Shown here in pieces: positions 1-8,968 of a DNA stretch of 64,000 nucleotides (the stretch's first letter is position 1; the number at the start of each line of letters is the position of its first letter). A program made the translations under genes and the position numbers. Origin of the DNA: Bartonella sp. AU16XJBT (lineage in GTDB: Bacteria > Pseudomonadota > Alphaproteobacteria > Rhizobiales > Rhizobiaceae); NCBI RefSeq assembly GCF_028618665.1, contig NZ_JAQITF010000001.1:248001-312000 (forward strand), in the 5' to 3' direction. Below the pieces are notes generated by a model. That model made no database searches. It had not been told where the DNA came from and worked only from the letters and a program-made list of their open reading frames with translations.

Positions 1-283
1 GGTCGATGACAACTTGCAGGGTTGAAAATGATTTTGATTGTTCTCCTGCTTCTACAATGATAGGGACAGTATGGATTTTATTTTTTGTTAACTCTGCTTG
101 TAATGGATCCAAATGGAGCGATGCAACATTTGTATCTGTAACAATTGCCAAGCGCGTTTGATGAAAATCTTTTTGCTTAAGAGAATGTTTAATCTGTAAA
201 GCAGCTTGCGCAATAAGATCTGGACCAATGATGATATCGTAACAATGCTTGTCTAATTTAATGGTAACGGTTTTGGCTTGCAT
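1..283 (-). CDS. aroB: 3-dehydroquinate synthase, N-terminal part (runs off the left edge)
   Basis: AroB converts DAHP to 3-dehydroquinate, the second step of the shikimate pathway, in the cytosol with NAD and a divalent metal. Only the first ~94 codons are present, read leftward from an ATG at 281-283. The translation begins [20 protein letters not shown] and continues into [11 protein letters not shown] and a VEAGEQSKS segment, which match the N-terminal NAD-binding half of the family; the catalytic domain lies outside the window. It sits 17 bases downstream of the aroK stop on the same strand, so the two are probably co-transcribed, as in many alphaproteobacteria. An AAAGAA stretch before the ATG is a plausible weak ribosome site. 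Identity is secure from the motifs plus the aroK neighbour. Confidence 0.9.
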   Translation of the reverse strand, partial: MQAKTVTIKLDKHCYDIIIGPDLIAQAALQIKHSLKQKDFHQTRLAIVTDTNVASLHLDPLQAELTKNKIHTVPIIVEAGEQSKSFSTLQVVID

Positions 284-300
284 GCTTGTTCTTTCTATCG

Positions 301-891
301 TTATCTTTTTGTATGAAGGTAGTACTGTAGAGATCGTATGACATTTTTTGCTACACTGTAGGGGCTTTCTTTATGACTGTTAATTGTTAAGTTTGCTTTT
401 GCATAGAGAGGATAACGCTGTTCCATGAGTTTTTGCATTGTTTCTTTGGGATTTGCTGTTTGAAGAAGCGGTCGTGTTGGACGCTTGGAAACACGTTGCA
501 TAAGGATATCAAGATCTGCTTTGAGCCAGATAGATATTCCATTTTGATGAATAGCTTTTCGTATCTCTTGATTTATGTAAGCACCGCCACCTGTTGCTAA
601 AACAAGAGGGCGTTTTTTTATGAGGTTGAGAATAACACGCTGTTCAAGGGAGCGAAATTCCGCTTCACCGTAGATTTTAAAGATTTCTGTGATAGACATT
701 TGTGCTGCTTTTTCGATTTCTTGATCAGAATCATAAAAAGGTAAATCAAGCATGGTGGCAACACGTTTTCCAATGACTGATTTTCCTGCTCCCATAAGGC
801 CAACGAACACAAGCGCTTGGTTATCGAGAGATGATAAGATTTGTCTTTTTATTTGTGACAGGGGGGGATGTTGGGGTCGATTACTTTTCAT
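301..891 (-). CDS. aroK: Shikimate kinase
   Basis: This enzyme phosphorylates shikimate at the 3-hydroxyl with ATP (shikimate pathway, cytosol). The 196-residue product has the P-loop [13 protein letters not shown] at about residues 32-44, the DSD substrate/metal motif near residue 54, the EAEFR arginine motif, the GGG substrate loop (ATGGGAY) and the lid-region sequence RPTRPLL. The length is slightly above the usual ~175 because of a polar N-terminal extension of about 20 residues, which is common in Rhizobiales. It is the first gene of a leftward aroK-aroB unit. The upstream 95 bases separate it from the divergent xerD group and presumably hold both promoters. No catalytic residue appears to be missing. 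Confidence 0.95.
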   Translation of the reverse strand: MKSNRPQHPPLSQIKRQILSSLDNQALVFVGLMGAGKSVIGKRVATMLDLPFYDSDQEIEKAAQMSITEIFKIYGEAEFRSLEQRVILNLIKKRPLVLATGGGAYINQEIRKAIHQNGISIWLKADLDILMQRVSKRPTRPLLQTANPKETMQKLMEQRYPLYAKANLTINSHKESPYSVAKNVIRSLQYYLHTKR

Positions 892-987
892 AGCTCATTT
901 CGGCATTTATCTGCTTTAAAGTCAATTCCTGTTAATCTTTATAAGGTAGGATAAGAGATAGAGTATTTTGGAAAAGTTTATTATTTT

Positions 988-1149
988 ATGCCAACATTAA
1001 CCAAACTTTTGATGATTCTTTTCATTTTGTTTGCTATTCTTTTTAGTATAATGATCATTCTTGTCGTTTTTGTTGAACCCGTAACTGTGGATATGTCTGT
1101 TGATGTTCCTTTGGATTCGCTGACTCTTTCCTTGAGAATGAATCAATGA
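988..1149 (+). CDS. Small single-pass membrane protein, coupled to xerD
   Basis: This is a 53-residue reading frame that starts MPTLTKLLMILFILFAILFS. A hydrophobic stretch at about residues 6-30 forms one membrane segment. It is followed by a short acidic, presumably periplasmic tail containing VEPVTVDMSVDVPLDSL. Its TGA overlaps the xerD start in the arrangement ATGA (xerD ATG at 1146, stop at 1147-1149), which indicates translational coupling. I do not recognise the family and assign no function. Support comes from the overlap, the clean membrane segment and the position in an otherwise unexplained 255-base gap. An antisense reading frame overlaps it but shows no motif. Confidence 0.65.
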   Translation: MPTLTKLLMILFILFAILFSIMIILVVFVEPVTVDMSVDVPLDSLTLSLRMNQ

Positions 1150-2084
1150 AAAGTAACATTGTGATAGAGCGTTTTCTTGAAATGATGAGTGCTGAGCGAG
1201 GCGCTTCTGCCCATACGCTTGCGGCTTATCAGCATGATTTACAGTGGGCGCAAGACGAATTGTCTTGGCATTCGGTTTCGCTTTTTTCAGCACAAAAGGA
1301 AGATTTAATCGGTCTTTTGTCACTCATGCATACATTTGGTTTTGCTGCAACTTCACAAGCGCGCCGTTTATCAACGTTGCGTCAATTCTATCAGTTTCTT
1401 TATGCAGAAGGATTAAGAGCAGATGATCCTTCTCATGATATTGATACCCCTCGCCAAGGACGCCCTTTGCCCAAAATTATCAGTGAAGATGCGGTGACAA
1501 AATTGCTTGATTTGGCGCAGTTGGAGGTTAATCAAGCAGATTATGGATCTAAGGATTATCTGCGCGCATTGCGTCTTCAGCTGTTGAGCGAAATGCTTTA
1601 TGCAACAGGATTACGCATTAGTGAGTTGGTGAGTCTGCCTGTGCAGGCTGTTCGGGGGAAAGCATACAGTATTTTGGTTCGCGGTAAGGGAAAAAAAGAA
1701 CGAATGGTGTTGTTATCAAAAAAAGCCTATCAAGTTCTTTTGCAGTGGTTGGATTTGCGTGATCAAGGGAAAGATGCGACAAGTCTTTATCTTTTTCCGG
1801 CGCATTCAGAAGCAGGCTATATTGCGCGTCAAGTTGTTGCACGGGAGTTGAAAAATCTTGCTAAAAGGGCTGGAATAAAAAGTGAAAGCTTTTCTCCCCA
1901 TGTGTTGCGCCATGCTTTTGCTAGCCATCTTTTGCAAAATGGTGCTGATTTGCGTGCCGTTCAACATTTGTTAGGCCATTCTGATATTTCTACCACTCAG
2001 ATTTATACCCATGTGTTGGAAGAAGGACTTTATCGTTTAGTCAATGAGCATCATCCACTTGCCGATGCGCAAAAGGCTCGTTAA
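1146..2084 (+). CDS. xerD: Tyrosine recombinase XerD
   Basis: XerD works with XerC at the chromosomal dif site to resolve dimers before division. The product is 312 residues, normal for the family. The N-terminal SAM-like core-binding domain (about residues 5-95) includes ERGASAHTLAAYQHDL. The catalytic domain carries the conserved arginine in ATGLRISEL (about residue 156), the lysine-bearing beta-hairpin VRGKGKKERMV, the HVLRHAFASHLL box (about 253-264), LLGHSD, and the tyrosine nucleophile in TQIYTHV (about 288). All five catalytic positions are present, so it should be active. It is translationally coupled to the small membrane gene before it and is followed by accA. The xerD-accA order, with aroK divergent, is the standard Rhizobiales arrangement. 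This is the housekeeping recombinase and is unrelated to the decayed phage-type integrases elsewhere in the window. Confidence 0.95.
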   Translation: MKSNIVIERFLEMMSAERGASAHTLAAYQHDLQWAQDELSWHSVSLFSAQKEDLIGLLSLMHTFGFAATSQARRLSTLRQFYQFLYAEGLRADDPSHDIDTPRQGRPLPKIISEDAVTKLLDLAQLEVNQADYGSKDYLRALRLQLLSEMLYATGLRISELVSLPVQAVRGKAYSILVRGKGKKERMVLLSKKAYQVLLQWLDLRDQGKDATSLYLFPAHSEAGYIARQVVARELKNLAKRAGIKSESFSPHVLRHAFASHLLQNGADLRAVQHLLGHSDISTTQIYTHVLEEGLYRLVNEHHPLADAQKAR

Positions 2085-2163
2085 AGAATGAGGTGATGTT
2101 TTGGAAAAAGACTTTATAAAGCAAATTATAAGTGTATAAGTGACACTGAATGAGTTGGTACAA

Positions 2164-3120
2164 ATGTATAATTATCTTGATTTTGAAAAACCAGTTGCTG
2201 ATCTTGATGGGAAAATTCTTGAATTAAAAAAAATTTCTCAAGAAAAAGGCAGTCTTGATATGAGTGACGAGATTGCGCGTCTTGAAACACGTTCAAAAAC
2301 GGCATTGCACGATATTTATAAAAAATTGTCGCCGTGGCAAAAAACACAAGTCGCTCGTCATCCTGATCGTCCGCATTTTATGGACTATTCTAAACGCTTA
2401 TTGAGTGATGTTACACCTTTGGCAGGAGATCGAAAGTTTGCCGAAGATGAGGCTATTCAAGCTGGGTTCGCACGCTTTAAGGGAGAAGCAGTTGCTTATA
2501 TCGGCCAAGAGAAAGGTCATGATACGCAAACACGTTTGCGCTATAATTTTGGTTCTGCACGTCCAGAAGGATATCGTAAAGCTGTACGTATTATGGAAAT
2601 GGCTGACCGCTTTGGTTTGCCACTCCTTACTTTCGTCGATACGGCAGGTGCTTATCCTGGTGTAAGCGCTGAAGAACGCGGGCAAGCAGAAGCAATTGCT
2701 CAATCAACAGCCGCAACTTTGCGCCTAAAGGTTCCTGTTGTATCTGTTGTTATTGGAGAAGGCGGTTCTGGGGGGGCGATAGCAATTGCGGCTGCCAATA
2801 AAGTTTATATGTTAGAACATGCGATTTACTCTGTTATTTCTCCAGAAGGAGCGGCTTCTATTTTATGGCGTGATCCAGCCCGTGCAAAAGATGCTGCAAT
2901 GAATATGCGTATTACCGCTCAAGATTTGTATCGCTTAAAGATTATTGATGGCATTATTTCAGAGCCTTTAGGAGGAGCGCATCGTGGTAAAGAGATTGCC
3001 ATTGATGCAACGGGGGAGATTATTTCAGAGGCTTTAAAAGCTATGGCTGGAAAAGATGGTGAAGTTCTTAAACAAGAGCGAAGGGAAAGGTACCTTCAAA
3101 TTGGTCGGTCATTAGCATAA
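2164..3120 (+). CDS. accA: Acetyl-CoA carboxylase carboxyltransferase, alpha subunit
   Basis: AccA with AccD transfers CO2 from biotinylated AccB to acetyl-CoA to make malonyl-CoA, the first committed step of fatty acid synthesis. The product is about 318 residues. Landmarks are the leading coiled segment (LELKKISQEKGS), TPLAGDRKFAEDEA, the crotonase-fold core with ARPEGYRKAVRIMEMADRF, TFVDTAGAYPG, IGEGGSGGAIAIAAAN and SPEGAASILWRD, ending in the family-typical KIIDGIISEPLGGAHR. I place the start at ATG 2164 because rhizobial homologues begin MYNYLDFEKP. A GTG at 2140 in the same frame would add eight residues; neither start has a strong ribosome site. It follows xerD by 79 bases and precedes the L,D-transpeptidase gene by 39. 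Confidence 0.95.
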   Translation: MYNYLDFEKPVADLDGKILELKKISQEKGSLDMSDEIARLETRSKTALHDIYKKLSPWQKTQVARHPDRPHFMDYSKRLLSDVTPLAGDRKFAEDEAIQAGFARFKGEAVAYIGQEKGHDTQTRLRYNFGSARPEGYRKAVRIMEMADRFGLPLLTFVDTAGAYPGVSAEERGQAEAIAQSTAATLRLKVPVVSVVIGEGGSGGAIAIAAANKVYMLEHAIYSVISPEGAASILWRDPARAKDAAMNMRITAQDLYRLKIIDGIISEPLGGAHRGKEIAIDATGEIISEALKAMAGKDGEVLKQERRERYLQIGRSLA

Positions 3121-3159
3121 GTCATTTTTTATGAGGGGTGTTGGATTGGAGTTTCTTCG

Positions 3160-3909
3160 ATGACATTTAACAGATTCCTTGCTGTGTGTGTGTTGTTTGT
3201 AATGGGAATATTAACGGCCTGCGAAGGAAGATTACCAGCTTCTATTCGTGCTAAAGTTGAGCAGCCTCTACCGCAAGAAATCCAGAATAGAATGGTTTTG
3301 TATGATATTGATCCCTATGCACCAATTGTGATGCGATTTTTCAAGGAAGAAAATGTTGCTGAAATTTGGAAGCAATCTCGTTCAGGTCCTTTTATCTTGG
3401 TTGCTCGCTATGGTATTTGTAAATGGTCTGGTAAGCTTGGACCTAAATATAAAGAAGGGGATCTTCAGACACCGGAGGGTTTTTATACGATTACTGCAAA
3501 CCAAATGAATCCTTATTCAAAATATTATCTTTCTTTTAATATAGGATTTCCTAACCTTTATGATCAAGAAAATGGTCGTACAGGGAGCAATCTTATGGTG
3601 CATGGTTCTTGCTTTTCCGCTGGTTGTTATTCTATGAGTGATAAGAACATGGCTCAAATTTATGCGTTCGCACGGGATGCTTTTAAAGGAGGGCAAAGAG
3701 CATTTCAGTTGCAGGCTTTTCCTTTCCGCATGACTGATGATAATATGGCACGGCATAAGACTGACCCTCATTATCAATTTTGGGTTATGCTTAAGAAAGG
3801 TTATGATTTTTTTGAAGAAAATCGCCAACCTCCAACTGTTGAAGTTTATGGAAAACGTTACATTTTCAATCGCGATATTGATAAAACTTCAGTTTCCTTA
3901 ATGCAGTGA
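3160..3909 (+). CDS. L,D-transpeptidase (YkuD family) lipoprotein
   Basis: This is a 249-residue predicted lipoprotein with the catalytic cysteine of the YkuD/L,D-transpeptidase fold, which forms or trims 3-3 crosslinks or attaches proteins to peptidoglycan. The N-terminus is a signal peptide with a lipobox, GILTAC (cysteine near residue 21), so it should be anchored in a membrane facing the periplasm. The active-site motif is HGSCFSAGCYSM (His-x5-6-Ser-x-Gly-Cys, about residues 147-158), preceded by KEGDLQTPEGFYTI, the usual substrate-side segment. The overall layout resembles the YafK/murein transpeptidase branch rather than ErfK. The start ATG 3160 has a GGAG ribosome site about nine bases upstream. 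Which reaction it performs cannot be decided from sequence. Confidence 0.88.
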   Translation: MTFNRFLAVCVLFVMGILTACEGRLPASIRAKVEQPLPQEIQNRMVLYDIDPYAPIVMRFFKEENVAEIWKQSRSGPFILVARYGICKWSGKLGPKYKEGDLQTPEGFYTITANQMNPYSKYYLSFNIGFPNLYDQENGRTGSNLMVHGSCFSAGCYSMSDKNMAQIYAFARDAFKGGQRAFQLQAFPFRMTDDNMARHKTDPHYQFWVMLKKGYDFFEENRQPPTVEVYGKRYIFNRDIDKTSVSLMQ

Positions 3910-4484
3910 GTGTTATTTTATCCTGCTACACTTTAAAACACCATCGCTTATGGGGGGGCGATACAGAACATGCAAAAACTTTATTCATGGGGTGCTTAAG
4001 GGAGTCGTCAATAGTTTTTAAAGTGCTGTGTTTTTTCATAGAGCTTTATGTCTATAAATCAGATGAAGTGGGAGGACCAAGAGGAATTCGCTCAGAGAAG
4101 TTGGATTGTTTGCAGATCACTATGGATGGCAGTCTTGGTTTTTTAGTGGAGAGCAAGTTAACATAAAATGTCTCTCTTTTTACTTTCAAAGGATTTTATT
4201 ATTTTATTGCTGTAAAATGTTGTTTTATCGTGCTGGTCTATAAGATACATGCATACATCTAAAAATAGGATATTGCCTCTGTCTGATTTTAGTTTTTTGC
4301 CTAAACTTAAGAGGACTTTGTTTTAATCAGCTGGACGAATATAGGGTTTAGCAGAATATTTAAAACCAAGAATTTGTTCAATGGGGTTGTAAAATGAATC
4401 ACATGAAGCGCTTCGCAGATGAAGCGTATGCCGAGAGAAAATAACCTGATTACAGATTGATGGACATTAAAAAATTTCATCATA
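3910..4484. other. Non-coding gap with an 86-codon open frame of doubtful reality
   Basis: No recognisable gene is seen. A frame of 86 codons (3906..4166, +) overlaps the end of the transpeptidase gene but has no family features and a low-complexity, cysteine-rich composition, so I do not call it. Bases about 4101-4155 resemble three other places in the window (31501-31560, 37366-37422, 54001-54060) and form a small dispersed repeat. The rest is AT-rich and looks like decayed DNA. Confidence 0.5.
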
Positions 4485-4740
4485 ACACTTTGATTTTATA
4501 ATTATTCAGTTTGAATAGGAGCCTGAATGTCATAAGATCTTTTATCTGAAAATCTATTTATCTTGAATCAATCAAAATCATTCGCTTGCACGTTACAAGC
4601 GGGAAGCGCCGCATGGATAAAACTGTAACAATAAAAATGTCTCTAATGAATCGCCTCAAGTGCCAAGAGCTGTCATACATTGGGGCTGGCAAAATCTATG
4701 GTGGAGCTGTTTTGCTTCTTTAAAAGCGTAGTCTAATTCA
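4485..4740 (+). repeat. Integrase-derived repeat, copy 1 (upstream region plus 5' end)
   Basis: This is a decayed copy of the dispersed family whose fullest example is at 38690-39430. It starts with the conserved upstream block (TTTGATTTTATAATTATT, then TTGAATCAATCAAAATCATT and GCTTGCACGTTACAAG). It runs into the remains of the integrase start (AAAAATGTCTCTAATGAATCG) and ends near GGTGGAGCTG. The frame is broken. Orientation is that of the ancestral integrase. Confidence 0.75.
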
Positions 4741-4773
4741 ATGGATTTAACATTATATCATTGAAGGGGAGAA

Positions 4774-5841
4774 TTAAAACTTTATTCCTGGAATGATCAG
4801 AGGGTTTTCCAAGAGAGCTGTTTTGTCTGCAGTATCTATTGCTGGTTTATTAAAAAAAGCATTGAGAAGTTTTTGTATTGCTTCTTTTTCAACACCATCG
4901 GCAATGATGACAAAACGTGTTTGTTTTATTCCTTTTGGCCATGTTGGCAGTCTTATGGGGGGATGGAAAAATGTTTGTACACCATGCAATACAAGTGGGC
5001 GATAAGGATCATCACGCAAGGCGATAATTGCTTTGATACGGAGTAATTTTGTACCATAACGCTCTTGTAGAAGATCTAAAAAAGCTTCAATTGTGGCATA
5101 ATCAACAAGATCCTCACAGTCTAGTGAAAAAGTACGAATGGTTTTATGGGGGGGATGATCATGTGGAGCTGTCATAAGATTTTGCTTAAGTTGTGTATTT
5201 TCTCCTTTTTCATTCCATAATGTGTTCTTTATTAATAGATTTGAGCAGAAATCTTCAGAATGGGCGTCAATAATTTGTGCTGTAGGATTCATTGTTTTGA
5301 GTGTGTTAATAAACTCATCTGAAAGCGTTGGAGCTGTAAGATCTGTTTTGGTGAGAATAATTTTATCAGCAAGGATTAATTGTTTATATATTTCAGGATA
5401 GCGCTCACATATGGAAAGAGTGCTTAATGTATCAAATGTTGCAAGAACAGCATTTATGGACAATGTTTGAATAAACAACGGATGGCTTAAAAGTATTTGT
5501 AAAATAGGGGCAGGATCAGCCACCCCTGTTGTTTCAATGATAATGTGATTGAGTTGTTTAATCTGTCCTGTTTGGACTCGATTGATTAAATCAATTAATG
5601 TATCGACGAGATCACTGCGTAAATTGCAGCATAAGCAACCATTGGCAAGCTCAATAATTCCTTCTGTGGCCTTTTCAACCAGTAGGTGGTCAATACTGAT
5701 TTCGCCGAATTCATTGATGATAATAGCACACTCCGTTAAGAGAGGATCTTGTAGCATACGGTTGAGCAAAGTTGTTTTGCCAGAGCCTAAAAAACCAGTA
5801 ATAAGCGTGAGAGGAATGCGCTTCATTTTCATCTTAATCAT
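4774..5841 (-). CDS. COG0523 (CobW/P47K-type) GTPase, probable metal chaperone
   Basis: This is a metal-binding GTPase of the G3E family, about 355 residues. Near the N-terminus are the P-loop GFLGSGKTTLLNRML, the INEFGEISID switch segment, and the family's metal motif ANGCLCCNLRSDL (CxCC). Next come IIETTGVADPAPIL (Walker B region) and LTKTDL (guanine specificity, TKxD). The C-terminal CobW_C domain covers roughly the last 100 residues and contains LLRIKAII and LVLHGVQ. Members include zinc, cobalt and nitrile hydratase chaperones; the subgroup cannot be told here. It stands alone between repeat copies, with no cobalamin synthesis genes adjacent. Several starts are possible (ATG 5841, 5832 or 5826, with TTG 5844 upstream); none has a clear ribosome site. 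Confidence 0.88.
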   Translation of the reverse strand: MIKMKMKRIPLTLITGFLGSGKTTLLNRMLQDPLLTECAIIINEFGEISIDHLLVEKATEGIIELANGCLCCNLRSDLVDTLIDLINRVQTGQIKQLNHIIIETTGVADPAPILQILLSHPLFIQTLSINAVLATFDTLSTLSICERYPEIYKQLILADKIILTKTDLTAPTLSDEFINTLKTMNPTAQIIDAHSEDFCSNLLIKNTLWNEKGENTQLKQNLMTAPHDHPPHKTIRTFSLDCEDLVDYATIEAFLDLLQERYGTKLLRIKAIIALRDDPYRPLVLHGVQTFFHPPIRLPTWPKGIKQTRFVIIADGVEKEAIQKLLNAFFNKPAIDTADKTALLENPLIIPGIKF

Positions 5842-5944
5842 CAATCGTGGTTTTGTTTTAAAGAAACATATCTTATGACGTTAACTCCATTCATAATGGT
5901 GTCTGTGAGGGATTAAGGGTCAATTCCCAAATCTATTTTATCAC

Positions 5945-6235
5945 CATTTTTACGCTTATAAAGGTAAGTGTGGGCACAATCATACACTTTCTCGGTGCCA
6001 ATGTTATGATAATTCTTGGCACTTGAAAGACTTTATAGGAAGAGTTTTAATTTCTTGCTTTAATTATTTTATCTGTATGTTCTCATCCACCTTGTGACGT
6101 GCAAGAGACGGATTTTAATTGATTCAACAAATATAGATTTGAAATAAGTCAATCTTACGATATTTGTGGTTCTGACATAAGGTGCAAAATAATTAATTAT
6201 CATTACAAATCAATTCATTATAATTAATCATAGAT
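5945..6235 (-). repeat. Integrase-derived repeat, copy 2 (mostly the upstream block)
   Basis: This copy reads leftward. It contains the palindrome CTTGTGACGTGCAAG at about 6093-6107, then GATTTTAATTGATTCAAC, a variant of GATTTGAAATGAG, and the terminal block ending ATCATTACAAATCAAT. Upstream of the palindrome the decayed integrase 5' part is faint (GACTTTATAGGAAGAG). It ends only a few bases from the dacF-like stop codon. Confidence 0.7.
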
Positions 6236-6241
6236 TATGGC

Positions 6242-7333
6242 TTACGGCTTTTTTATAGAATAGTTTGCGCGTCTTTTATATGGACTAGGGGGCTTTCTTA
6301 GTGGTTTTACCGTCATTTTAGGTGTCTGTGGCGTACGAATGAGGTGTACTGCTAAAGGATGAGAAAAAGAAGGTGGCGCAGTGATAAAAGGTGAGGTGAG
6401 AATAATATTTCCTTGATCATCATATGAATTTGCATGCATTTTTATGGCTTCAGGCGTGCATGTTTGTTGTTTCATATTGTTGGCTTGTGTTATGTTGCTT
6501 CCGTAAGGTTTTAATGTTGCTATTGTTAATTGGGGGCTTCCTTGATGCAAAAATCCTATTTCAAGAAGTTGTGCCGCTTTTTCTTCCCTTTCACTTATGT
6601 TGTTCGCGCCTAGAATGACAGCAATAATTGTACGTTTATTGCGGGTGGCTGAGGCAACAAGATTAAAACCAGAGGCGCAAATAAAGCCTGTTTTCATGCC
6701 GTCTATTCCATAAAAACGACCAATGAGGTTGTTTGAATTATGCTGGATTTTTCGGTTATTACCAAAATCAATGGCTGGAATAGAAAAATAATGAGCATAT
6801 TGTGGAAATTCACGACGTATTTGGACGGCTAAAAGAGCAATATCGCGTGCGGTGGAATAGTTTTGAGGGTCTGGTAAACCGCTTGCATTTGCAAAATGGG
6901 TGCCAAACATGCCTAAACGTTTAGCTTCGTTATTCATTTTGCGTACAAAAGCTTTCTGTGAACCAGCAACGGCTTCACTCATGGCAATGGCCAAATCATT
7001 GGTCGATTTAACCATGGTGATACTTAAGGCTGTATCAAGTGTGAGAACAGAACCAGCTTTATAGCCGGAACGATACGAGGGAGCCTTTGCGGCATATTCG
7101 CTGAGGGTGATAGGTTTGTTGGGTGAAATTTCCCCTCGGCTCATTGCGCGAAAAATAACATAAGCGGTCATTAATTTTGTTAAGGAAGCTGGATACCAAC
7201 GCTCAAAAGCTTGATTATGTTTTAAGATATGTCCCGTTGTAACATCAACGGAAATAAAAGGCTGCGCTAGAGCAACAGCGCTAGACAAACTCAAAACGAA
7301 AGAAAAAAATAAATTATAGAAGAGACGTTGCAT
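6242..7333 (-). CDS. D-alanyl-D-alanine carboxypeptidase, DacF-like (penicillin-binding protein 5/6 family)
   Basis: This is a periplasmic serine peptidase that removes the terminal D-alanine from peptidoglycan stem peptides. The product is 363 residues and starts with a signal peptide (about residues 1-23, hydrophobic, ending VALAQ). The peptidase S11 motifs are all present: the nucleophile box ASLTKLM (about residue 50), the STN triad (KSTNDLAIA, about 110) and DGMKTGF (about 215). The C-terminal stretch of about 90 residues after ILGANN is proline- and basic-rich (ending KPPSPYKRRANYSIKKP) and lacks a recognisable PBP5 beta-domain. That suggests a reduced or divergent C-terminus. The gene is monocistronic, with repeats on its downstream side. 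Confidence 0.92.
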   Translation of the reverse strand: MQRLFYNLFFSFVLSLSSAVALAQPFISVDVTTGHILKHNQAFERWYPASLTKLMTAYVIFRAMSRGEISPNKPITLSEYAAKAPSYRSGYKAGSVLTLDTALSITMVKSTNDLAIAMSEAVAGSQKAFVRKMNNEAKRLGMFGTHFANASGLPDPQNYSTARDIALLAVQIRREFPQYAHYFSIPAIDFGNNRKIQHNSNNLIGRFYGIDGMKTGFICASGFNLVASATRNKRTIIAVILGANNISEREEKAAQLLEIGFLHQGSPQLTIATLKPYGSNITQANNMKQQTCTPEAIKMHANSYDDQGNIILTSPFITAPPSFSHPLAVHLIRTPQTPKMTVKPLRKPPSPYKRRANYSIKKP

Positions 7334-7639
7334 TAATTTAAATCCCCCTCCTTTTTATTCGTTATTTGGAATTGTTTTAATGTAGCACACAAAGCTTTTG
7401 AGTCCAGGATAGAGAGGACAGATGGTTAATTACTGTATCAATTGTGTTTTAGGGATAAAACCAACACTCATCTTTATTTTCCCCTTGAATTTGGTTTGAT
7501 GGCTTAAGAATCTCAAGAAATACTTTTTAAATAATGAAGATTGTAAAAAATTTCAGGTTCTTGAGGCAATTGCTGTTTTTTTAGGAAGGACAAGCTAGTA
7601 TCATCATATATTTTGCCTACTATTCTATTCGTTAATATA
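7334..7639. other. Non-coding upstream region of the dacF-like gene
   Basis: No gene, tRNA or convincing hairpin was found in this AT-rich stretch. It should contain the leftward promoter of the carboxypeptidase gene, but I could not single out promoter elements with confidence. Confidence 0.4.
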
Positions 7640-8000
7640 TTTGATTTATAATGATAATTTTCTGTTGTACATGTTGAATGAGTCCCCCAGAATATTGTCA
7701 GACTCTTTCATGCTAAATCTATGCCGGATTGAATCAATAAAAACTATCCGTTTGAACGTTACAAGCCAGGAAGCCTGCGTAGATAAAAACTGTACAATAA
7801 AAATGCTTCTTATGAAAACCGTCTTAAGTGTCAAGGACTATCGCAACTTGGGGATTGGCAAAGTGTCTAATGGTGCAGGCTTGCTTCTTCAAAAACATAA
7901 AAAAGGCTGTTCAACGACTTGACCATTATACCACTCATCGTCAACGTTGTGAAAAGGGCTGGGATGTATCAAGAGATGTCTCTTTAAGATACCCCCTTAT
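7640..8000 (+). repeat. Integrase-derived repeat, copy 3 (pseudogene of the integrase 5' part)
   Basis: The upstream block (TTTGATTTATAATGATAA at 7641) leads into a broken integrase start, AAAAATGCTTCTTATGAAAAC at about 7799. Recognisable pieces follow: NGAGLLLQKHKK in one frame, then CATTATACCACTCATCG and AGAGATGTCTCTTTAAGATA in others, the last corresponding to the LRDVSLKQA motif of the better copies. A 93-codon frame (7641..7922) is just the open part of this remnant. Confidence 0.75.
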
Positions 8001-8004
8001 ATTG

Positions 8005-8195
8005 ATATGGCTTATAAGAAGTGTTTGTGCCCTTTGCTTTAATAATTCTTGCTTACATATTAATTTGAGTTGTGACGATAGATAATTGGTTTTAATCAAC
8101 TCAATATAAGAAGAAAAAATCATTTTTCTATATGGGTTGTGATTGCTCAATATCAAATATTATTTATCATTATAAATCAATATATTATATATGAA
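8005..8195 (-). repeat. Integrase-derived repeat, copy 4 (inverted relative to copy 3)
   Basis: A weakly preserved leftward copy abuts copy 3 head-on. It has GGTTTTAATCAACTCAATATAAG and ends ATTTATCATTATAAATCAAT, the same terminal block as the other leftward copies. Together copies 3 and 4 form a converging inverted pair. Confidence 0.6.
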
Positions 8196-8589
8196 AAACA
8201 GCACGCTATTTATATTATTGATTGATGTTTTTTCTTTAAAGAAGTTGTTTGTTTTTCTCTTTATTTCATCCCTTAGCGAGCATTTTTAACACTGTTTGTG
8301 AATAAGTATAAAATCCTGCGGCTCATTTATGAACTTTCTTTAACAGGGGCACATGTTTCTTATACAAGACAGAACGCTCAAAACAAAATATTGTTGCGTT
8401 TCTCATTCACGTGCTCATTTTAAAGAAATATCTACCAATTTTCATATCTCTTTTAAGATATCGTTCTTAAGAGTTATAATCTTTATGTTTATGAAGAAAG
8501 ATGTTGGCACTTATCATGCATTTATTTTCTATCAATGTTGTAGTTGTGAAGAAGAAAGCCAGCATTATCAAACACTTTTCCAGCCTATA
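8196..8589. other. Non-coding gap, no gene supported
   Basis: An 87-codon frame (8353..8616, +) extends into the next repeat copy and has no recognisable features, so I leave it uncalled. No RNA gene was seen. Confidence 0.4.
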
Positions 8590-8800
8590 ATGTTACTGAC
8601 AGCCCTTGGCCCTTGAGATGGTTGATAAGAGGCATGCCTTTCTTATACGGCTTTTTCCGCTTGTAATGTGTAAGCAAATGCTTTTGATTGATTCAACATG
8701 AAACAAATTTGAAATGAGAAAATCTTACGGTATTCAGAGTTCTCATTCAAGTTGAATAGTGATAAATTATCCTTATAAATCAAAATGCTGTATGTCATTT
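8590..8800 (-). repeat. Integrase-derived repeat, copy 5
   Basis: This is a well-preserved leftward copy of the upstream block. It includes TGAGATGGTTGATAAGAGGCAT (the decayed integrase start on the other strand), CTTGTAATGTGTAAGC (degenerate palindrome), TTTTGATTGATTCAACATG, TTTGAAATGAGAAAATCTTA, and the terminal block ending CCTTATAAATCAAAAT. It is a good reference for the consensus of the upstream block. Confidence 0.8.
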
Positions 8801-8968
8801 AACGATTTTAAAGAGAGGAAGAATTCCCTCTTAAAAAAATTCATACATTGTTCATTTTTGATAATGTAACATGGGTTTTATAATTTTGAATGGGAAAGTT
8901 TGTAATATCTCCCTTATATTTTTGTTTTATATGCTTCATTTAATATACAAAGTGATGTTTTTTATCAA

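Noticed and set aside
997..1323. Leftward 108-codon frame overlapping the small membrane gene and xerD
   Set aside because: Antisense to xerD, low complexity (Lys/Asn/His-rich), no motif; the rightward small gene fits the operon by an ATGA overlap.
8353..8616. 87-codon rightward frame
   Set aside because: Runs into repeat copy 5, no ribosome site or family feature; chance frame in AT-rich DNA.
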